Assembly: GCA_018826025.1 (NCBI GenBank)
Contig: JAHKAK010000097.1
Location: forward strand, 1-9,280
Direction of reading: 5' to 3'
DNA from: Patescibacteria group bacterium
Lineage (GTDB): Bacteria; Patescibacteriota; Minisyncoccia; Portnoybacterales; GWB1-42-6
DNA: 9,280 nt
Below are positions 5,710-9,280 of this stretch, in pieces (the first letter of the stretch is position 1; each line of letters begins with the position of its first letter). The notes under the pieces were generated by a model. The model saw only the letters and a list, made by a program, of their open reading frames with translations, had not been told where the DNA came from and made no database searches. A program made the translations under genes and the position numbers.

Positions 5710-6384
5710 TTACCTCTTCTCTTCTTTCTTTTTAACCACTTCCTCTTTCTTGTATATCCAAACTTTAATGCCAACCGTGCCATAAGTCGTGAACGCCGTC
5801 ACCTGCGCGTAATCTATGTCCGCCCGCAAAGTCTGAAGGGGAATCCGGCCTTTGCGCAACCATTCATGCCGAGCGATTTCATTGCCATCTAACCTCCCGC
5901 CCATCATTATTTTTACTCCTTGAACGTCGCGCGACTGCGCCACCCGTTCTATTGTCTGTTTTAACACCCGCCTGAAAGGTAATCTTTTTTCAATCTGCTC
6001 GGCGATGCCCTGAGCGACAATCGACGCTCTAATTTCCGCGTCCTTCACTTCTTCAATAGTTAAACGCAAATCCATTTTTACAGCCTTCTTCAGTTTTCTG
6101 GCCAACAAAGATTTTATTTCCTTTTTCAAGTCTTCAACGCCTGATCCGCCTCGGCCAATAATTAAGCCGGGCCGGGCCGCGACAATTATCACCGACAAAA
6201 AATTCGCCGACCGCTCAATCTCAATCTTATCAACGCCAGCTTTAGTCAGTTTAGTCGTCAAAAAATCCCGGATTAAATAATCCTCTTTTAAAAATTCCTG
6301 ATATCTCTTAGTGGTAAACCAGCGTGATTTCCAATTTTGGGTGCCCCCTAAACGGAAAGCGACCGGATTAACTTTTTGTCCCAT
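5710..6384 (-). CDS. rpsC: 30S ribosomal protein S3
   Basis: A small-subunit head protein at the mRNA entry tunnel, part of the ribosomal helicase with S4 and S5. The 224 residues begin MGQKVNPVAFRLG. The type 2 KH domain has its GLIIGRGG loop at 73-80. The C-terminal domain carries GVKIMMGGRLDGNEIARHEW (157-176) and YGTVGIKVWIY (201-211), then a short lysine/glutamate tail. Basic residues KRLPFRR near 133-139 match the region implicated in mRNA unwinding. Length is normal. The start has no clear Shine-Dalgarno; the leader is a family C repeat. It lies between L22 and L16. Confidence 0.98.
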   Translation of the reverse strand: MGQKVNPVAFRLGGTQNWKSRWFTTKRYQEFLKEDYLIRDFLTTKLTKAGVDKIEIERSANFLSVIIVAARPGLIIGRGGSGVEDLKKEIKSLLARKLKKAVKMDLRLTIEEVKDAEIRASIVAQGIAEQIEKRLPFRRVLKQTIERVAQSRDVQGVKIMMGGRLDGNEIARHEWLRKGRIPLQTLRADIDYAQVTAFTTYGTVGIKVWIYKKEEVVKKKEEKR

Positions 6385-6499
6385 GTTATTACGCTACTTT
6401 ACGCAAGGCATATACGCAAGTTTACGCAAGGTTTGCGTTGATTTTTGCAGAGCTAAGCTCAGCTTTGCGTGTATTTTTATTTGCGTGAATTTGCTTCTA
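6385..6499. repeat. Family C inverted repeat with an inserted small palindrome, S3/L22 junction
   Basis: The arms contain CGCTACTTTACGCAAG (6392-6407), ATATACGCAAG, TTTACGCAAG and, on the stop side, TTTGCGTG, TTTGCGTG and TTTGCTTCTA. Between them sits GCAGAGCTAAGCTCAGCTTT (6447-6466), with the palindrome GAGCTAAGCTC. The same 20 bases occur inverted at 8530-8549. The repeat adds TAG right after the L22 stop, giving tandem stops. Confidence 0.88.
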
Positions 6500-7069
6500 C
6501 TATATTGATTTCCTTCTAAACACCTTTTTAATATTACCAATCGTCTGGCGTGAAAAATTTTTATATTTAGCTTCACTGGAAGCGCTATGAGGCTTGGCCG
6601 GCGGAACGCCCTTCGGGCCGGCTTCTTTTACCAGAACTTTTGTTTTTTCTTCTCTCCGGTCAACTTCCTGCGCCACTTCTTCTTTTTCCAAAACTTCTGG
6701 CTTAATTATTTTTCTTTTTTTGACCGAACCCGGCTTTACTTCATCTAAAATCAACTTCACGCGACAAGTCCTTTTCCGAATGGCGCTGGCCCGGCCCATA
6801 GCGCGGGGCAGCCAACGTCTTAACGTGGCACCCGCTTCAACCACAATACTTTTTATAAATAAATCATTTTCTTCAATTTCAAAATCATGCTTGGCGTTAG
6901 CCACCGCTGAATTCACCAATTTTAAAATTAGCGGCGCCGGTTTTTTAACCAAAAAAGTTAGCTGCGCTTTGGCGCGCGCCGTGCTTAATCCTTTAATCAG
7001 ATTAGCCACCAACCTTACTTTTCGCGGTGCCATTCTGACATTGTTTAAACTGGCCTTAACTTGCATCAT
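6500..7069 (-). CDS. rplV: 50S ribosomal protein L22 with long charged C-terminal extension
   Basis: A protein whose beta-hairpin lines the peptide exit tunnel. Residues 1-112 are the normal domain: QVKASLNNVRMAPRKVRLVANLIKG, LVNSAVANAKHDF, and the tunnel hairpin with RRWLPRAMGRASAIRKRTCRVKLILDE. About 77 further residues, rich in Lys and Glu with a Pro/Gly/Ser stretch, end SRQTIGNIKKVFRRKSI. Typical bacterial L22 ends near 110-115. I use ATG at 7069 (189 residues); ATG at 7066 is equally good, and the frame is open to GTG at 7078. None has a good Shine-Dalgarno. It lies between S19 and S3. The extension's function is unknown. Confidence 0.95.
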   Translation of the reverse strand: MMQVKASLNNVRMAPRKVRLVANLIKGLSTARAKAQLTFLVKKPAPLILKLVNSAVANAKHDFEIEENDLFIKSIVVEAGATLRRWLPRAMGRASAIRKRTCRVKLILDEVKPGSVKKRKIIKPEVLEKEEVAQEVDRREEKTKVLVKEAGPKGVPPAKPHSASSEAKYKNFSRQTIGNIKKVFRRKSI

Positions 7070-7153
7070 ACCCGACACTAATTCACTAATTTAGCACGAA
7101 TGACACTAATTAATTCGTGACATTCGTGTGCGATTCGTGTATTGGTGCCGCTA
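7070..7153. repeat. Inverted repeat F, L22/S19 junction
   Basis: Degenerate units CACTAATT, CACGAATG and CACTAATT on one side face ATTCGTGA, CATTCGTG and GATTCGTG on the other. CACGAATG (7095-7102) and CATTCGTG (7121-7128) pair exactly around CACTAATTAATTCGTG. The layout is like family A but with an extra base per unit and a distinct sequence. Single copy in the window. Confidence 0.82.
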
Positions 7154-7492
7154 TTACTTTTTCTCTGTTTCCGGCGCGGCCACGATCGGCGCGGCTTGCG
7201 CCGCCAAGGCTTTTTGCGCCTCAATTTCTCGCTGCATCCGACCACCATGTTTAGTAAATTTTCTAGTTTGAGAAAATTCACCAAGCTTATGGCCTACCAT
7301 TTCTTCCGTGACAAAAACCGGAACATGTTCGCGGCCGTTATGCACACCAAAAGTAAAACCGACCATTTCTGGAGAAATAGCGGAAGAACGGAACCAAGTT
7401 TTAATTATGGCTTTGTCACCCGGCTTTAAATTGGCAATTTTAGCCAATAATCGCGGATCAACAAACGGGCCTTTTTTTAGTGATCTTGACAT
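7154..7492 (-). CDS. rpsS: 30S ribosomal protein S19 with C-terminal extension
   Basis: A small-subunit head protein that forms a complex with S13 and contacts A-site tRNA and the B1a bridge. The 112 residues start MSRSLKKGPFVDPRLL and carry KTWFRSSAISPEMVGFTFGVHNGREHVPVFVTEEMVGHKLGEF (31-73). The canonical domain ends near KHGGRMQRE (about 88). The remaining residues are an Ala/Glu/Pro-rich tail (EIEAQKALAAQAAPIVAAPETEKK) beyond the usual 92. The usual TWSRRSTI is TWFRSSAI here. Shine-Dalgarno AAGGA lies six bases before ATG in a family B repeat. It lies between L2 and L22. Confidence 0.97.
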   Translation of the reverse strand: MSRSLKKGPFVDPRLLAKIANLKPGDKAIIKTWFRSSAISPEMVGFTFGVHNGREHVPVFVTEEMVGHKLGEFSQTRKFTKHGGRMQREIEAQKALAAQAAPIVAAPETEKK

Positions 7493-7585
7493 GATTTTTC
7501 CTTACGGAATTACGAATTAGTACGGATTTTACAGATAAGAATTCCATCTGTACTTATCCGTATTTATCTGTAATTCCGTACGGTT
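7493..7585. repeat. Family B inverted repeat, S19/L2 junction
   Basis: A full-length family B hairpin giving the S19 Shine-Dalgarno (7499-7503). One unit of the start-side arm reads ACGAATTAG, an A-like variant. The stop-side half shares 49 identical bases with 5663-5711. The foot abuts the L2 TAG. Confidence 0.92.
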
Positions 7586-8407
7586 CTATTTCCGTCTCTG
7601 CAATATAAATTTCCGACTCGGTTTTTTTCTTAATCTCGTCTTCACGCCCAGCGCCTGCTTGCCCCAAGGCGTCTTGGGACCTCGCCTAAGGCCAATCGGC
7701 GCGCGACCTTCGCCGCCGCCATGCGGATGGTCAACCGGATTCATCGCCGAGCCACGAACCGTGGGTCTCCTTCCCAACCAACGCGAGCGTCCCGCCTTGC
7801 TTAAAACCTTCACGCCAAATTCCGAATTACTCACTTGCCCAATAGTCGCCAAACTTCCCATTAAAATCATCCTGACTTCGCCAGACGGCATCTTTAATTG
7901 AGCATATTTTCCTTCTGTAGACAAGACTTGGGCAAAAGAACCGGCCGAGCGGACCAAAATTCCCCCGCTCCCCGGCCGCAATTCAACATCATGAATTTGA
8001 GTGCCGACTGGAATTTTGCTCAAAGGCAGGCGATTGCCGATTTTTAATTCCGCGTTCTCGCCGCTCATAACAACATCCCCGGCTTTAAGGCTTTCCGGCG
8101 CGATAATATAGCGTTTCTCTCCGTCACGGTAATTCAACAAAGCGATAAAACAATTGCGGTTCGGATCGTATTCAATGGCCGCCACGCTGGCCGGAACATT
8201 AAATTTATTGCGTTTGAAATCAATTAAGCGATACAATTTTTTATGACCGCCGCCTTTATGGCGCGTGGTGATGCGTCCGCCACCTCGGCCATTGGAGCGA
8301 AAAAGAAAACCCGCCAGTTTTTTCTCTGGCCGTTTTTTACTTAAGTCCGCCTTGATGCGAATTAGCTGGCGAACGCCGGGACTGGTTGGGTTGGACTTCT
8401 TTAACAT
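7586..8407 (-). CDS. rplB: 50S ribosomal protein L2
   Basis: One of the largest and most conserved 50S proteins, needed for subunit association and peptidyl transferase activity. The 273 residues match the family (about 273-276). They show NPTSPGVRQL at the N-terminus, GRITTRHKGGGHKKLYRLIDFKRN (about 46-69), the OB-fold stretch IEYDPNRNCFIALLNYRDGEKRYI, the SH3-like domain, and NPVDHPHGGGEGRAPIG with the essential histidine region near 227-229. TPWGKQALGVKTR follows. A plausible Shine-Dalgarno AGAGGA (8411-8416) lies just before ATG at 8407, at the foot of the B-like repeat. It follows L23, the standard order. Confidence 0.98.
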   Translation of the reverse strand: MLKKSNPTSPGVRQLIRIKADLSKKRPEKKLAGFLFRSNGRGGGRITTRHKGGGHKKLYRLIDFKRNKFNVPASVAAIEYDPNRNCFIALLNYRDGEKRYIIAPESLKAGDVVMSGENAELKIGNRLPLSKIPVGTQIHDVELRPGSGGILVRSAGSFAQVLSTEGKYAQLKMPSGEVRMILMGSLATIGQVSNSEFGVKVLSKAGRSRWLGRRPTVRGSAMNPVDHPHGGGEGRAPIGLRRGPKTPWGKQALGVKTRLRKKPSRKFILQRRK

Positions 8408-8612
8408 GAATCCTCTACGGACTACAGATTATTTACGGATATACGGATACGACTCCTCCCTTTTTAAAGGGAGGTGGGGAGGGATTTAAGAAAGCTCTAT
8501 TAGACTAATAATGCTCTTTTAAATCTCCCAAAGCTGAGCTTAGCTCTGCCTAACCCTTCTTTAAAAAGAGGGGAAATGTATCTGTATATCTGTACTTATC
8601 TGTAGTCTGTAG
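8408..8612. repeat. Divergent family B hairpin with nested palindromic element, L2/L23 junction
   Basis: The outer arms at 8415-8450 and 8578-8612 pair almost completely (CTACGGACTACAGAT against ATCTGTAGTCTGTAG at the foot) and are built of family B-like units. Their loop holds an unrelated element of about 120 bases (roughly 8453-8574). That element begins with the hairpin CCTCCCTTT-TT-AAAGGGAGG (8455-8474) and ends with its imperfect inverted counterpart (CCCTTCTTTAAAAAGAGGGG). Inside the element is the small palindromic module 8530-8549. The stop-side arm ends one base before the L23 TAG. Confidence 0.85.
8453..8574. mobile_element. MITE-like nested element in the hairpin loop (tentative)
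   Basis: Terminal inverted sequences (CTCCCTTTTTAAAGGGAGG at one end, CCCTTCTTTAAAAAGAGGGG at the other) flank about 80 bases without coding potential. Such CCTCCC-TTTAAA-GGGAGG palindromes suggest a miniature element, but no target duplication was identified and mobility is inferred only from the nested position. Confidence 0.45.
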
Positions 8613-9038
8613 CTATCTGGAAATTACCTCTATCTTCTCTCCCTCTGGTAAAAACACTATCGCTTTTTTAAAACCGGGCTTAAATCCTTCATGCCTCCCC
8701 ACGCGCCGTTTCTTGCCTTTGGTATTTAAAATATTCACTCTTAACACTCGCACACCGTATAAATCCTGAATAACTTTTTTCACTTCGTTCTTGCTAGCTT
8801 CAGGCGCCACCGCGAAAGAATATTGATTTTGCAGCGAGCTTAAATTAACCGACTTTTCCGTGACTAAGGGCCGGCGCAACAGGCGATAAGCTTCGGTAAA
8901 TTCTTTTTTGATGACTTTCCGATTAGCCACTGCCGGTTTATCCGACTTTTCCCGCGCAACCTTAACAGGCGACTCTTGTCTAGCGCTCTTTTTTACCAAT
9001 TCTGTTTTTTGTTCTTTTTTTCTGTTAAATAATCCCAT
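8613..9038 (-). CDS. rplW: 50S ribosomal protein L23 with basic N-terminal extension
   Basis: A protein at the tunnel exit and docking site for trigger factor and signal recognition particle. Residues 50-141 are the L23 domain: AYRLLRRPLVTEKSVNL, then NQYSFAVAPEASKNEVKKVIQDLYGVRVLRVNILNTKGKKRRVGRHEGFKPGFKKAIVFL. The first 45-50 residues (MGLFNRKKEQKTELVKK onward) are lysine-rich and absent from the roughly 100-residue standard protein; similar starts are common in Candidate Phyla Radiation L23. It is the first operon gene seen. L4, normally just upstream, is not in the window; instead an opposite-strand gene begins about 200 bases away. Confidence 0.96.
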   Translation of the reverse strand: MGLFNRKKEQKTELVKKSARQESPVKVAREKSDKPAVANRKVIKKEFTEAYRLLRRPLVTEKSVNLSSLQNQYSFAVAPEASKNEVKKVIQDLYGVRVLRVNILNTKGKKRRVGRHEGFKPGFKKAIVFLPEGEKIEVISR

Positions 9039-9130
9039 ACCGCTTTGCTTAAATTAAAAATTAAAATCTCAAAATGTAAAATTTAGGTGTCCCGCAGCTG
9101 CGGGACTGATTTTAGCATTTTACATTGCGT
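9039..9130. repeat. Family D-like repeat with a perfect 18-base palindrome, upstream of L23
   Basis: GTCCCGCAGCTGCGGGAC (9089-9106) is a perfect palindrome flanked by A/T-rich arms that also pair (CAAAATGTAAAAT against ATTTTACATTG). The flanks resemble the family D spacers at 1005-1107 and 2713-2840. The outer GCTTTGC and GTAAAGC bases may extend the pairing. Confidence 0.72.
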
Positions 9131-9137
9131 AAAGCAA
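9109..9137 (-). promoter_or_regulatory. Candidate promoter for the L23-L15 genes (weak)
   Basis: On the minus strand TTGCTT (9132-9137) and an extended -10 TGC-TAAAAT (TAAAAT at 9109-9114) are separated by 17 bases. The -10 matches the sigma-70 consensus well, the -35 poorly. It would start transcription near the 18-base palindrome, about 60 bases before L23. The match could be chance in A/T-rich repeat sequence. Confidence 0.28.
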
Positions 9138-9196
9138 CGTGGTCGAATTGAGCCATCTAAAATCTAACTTTCCTCTTATCGGTTGAGTCATATAAA

Positions 9197-9233
9197 ATGT
9201 AACCGAAATTAATCATTAATTTTAAGGTTACAT
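9197..9233 (+). promoter_or_regulatory. Hairpin overlapping the Shine-Dalgarno of the rightmost gene
   Basis: ATGTAACC (9197-9204) pairs with GGTTACAT (9226-9233), and inside them AAATTAAT pairs with ATTAATTT. The AAGG at 9224-9227, the likely ribosome-binding site for ATG at 9236, overlaps the start of the right arm. Such a structure could limit translation, as is known for several insertion-sequence transposases, or could mark an element end. Confidence 0.5.
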
Positions 9234-9235
9234 CT

Positions 9236-9280
9236 ATGACCAACATGAGTAAAAAAGAGCTGTTAGATGAAGTTAAGCCA
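9236..9280 (+). CDS. Start of a gene on the opposite strand, possibly an integrase-type transposase (partial)
   Basis: ATG at 9236 opens a frame that is still open at the window edge. Fifteen residues are visible, MTNMSKKELLDEVKP; a second ATG at 9245 would give MSKKELLDEVKP. AAGG lies eight bases before the first ATG, within a hairpin. From memory, MSKKELL-E-(V/I)-(K/R)-P resembles the start of DDE integrase-core transposases seen in Candidate Phyla Radiation and other genomes, but 15 residues cannot prove this. It faces away from the ribosomal operon and occupies the place where L4 is expected, which fits an insertion or an operon break. Confidence 0.4.
   Translation, partial: MTNMSKKELLDEVKP

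Noticed and set aside
5556..5783. Minus-strand open frame spanning the L16/S3 junction
   Set aside because: It is a shadow of S3 and L16 joined by family B repeat sequence, with the repeat-derived peptide IRNSVRK.
7070..7078. GTG start for L22 at 7078
   Set aside because: Two in-frame ATG codons follow within 12 bases and fit L22 N-termini better. There is no Shine-Dalgarno to support GTG.
7078..7284. Minus-strand open frame over the S19 tail and spacer F
   Set aside because: It overlaps the S19 coding region in another frame. S19 is certain and the alternative product has no known features.
420..8612. CRISPR array
   Set aside because: The repeats are single inverted repeats between genes, not direct repeats with unique spacers at regular distance.

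Overview
The window is a long ribosomal-protein operon (S10/spc type), all on the minus strand. In transcript order it encodes L23, L2, S19, L22, S3, L16, L29, S17, L14, L24, L5, S14, S8, L6, L18, S5 and L15, so coordinates fall as transcription proceeds. All 17 proteins are recognisable and intact, except that L15 runs off the left edge a few residues short of its end. At the right edge, where L4 would be expected, a gene starts on the opposite strand; its 15 visible residues resemble the start of an integrase-type transposase (tentative).

The organism looks like a Candidate Phyla Radiation (Patescibacteria) bacterium, probably Parcubacteria-like. The evidence is that L30 is missing between S5 and L15, a loss reported across that radiation. 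L23 has a lysine-rich MGLFNRKKE-type N-terminal extension, and L22 and S19 have charged or Ala/Glu-rich tails. L24 has a C-terminal zinc ribbon and S14 is the short zinc-binding form. UGA is a genuine stop after L14, which argues against the UGA=Gly code of Gracilibacteria and Absconditabacteria.

The unusual part is the spacers. In most bacteria these genes overlap or lie a few bases apart. Here all 16 junctions are 72 to 208 bases long, about 1.77 kb in total, and every one is filled by an inverted repeat. I sort them into families by sight. Family A (units like ACGAATCT): L15/S5, L18/L6, S17/L29. Family B (units like TACGGATT): L5/L24, L24/L14, L14/S17, L16/S3, S19/L2, and a divergent copy at L2/L23 carrying a nested element. 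Family C (units like TACGCAAG): S14/L5, L29/L16, S3/L22. Family D (A/T-rich flanks around a GC-rich hairpin): S5/L18, S8/S14, and in front of L23. A branched single copy, E, lies at L6/S8, and a single copy F (CACGAATG units) at L22/S19.

In A, B and C each arm is a run of degenerate units of about 8-10 bases. One foot of the stem touches the stop codon of the preceding gene and the other ends just before the next start codon. Family B also supplies an AAGGA Shine-Dalgarno sequence 5-6 bases before the start. The hairpins could therefore bring each stop codon close to the next start, keeping translation coupled across long spacers, or act as mRNA processing or stability elements, or be a mobile repeat family that has settled in every junction. 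These roles are inference; the repeats themselves are directly visible.

No RNA gene, CRISPR array or convincing Rho-independent terminator for the operon was seen.
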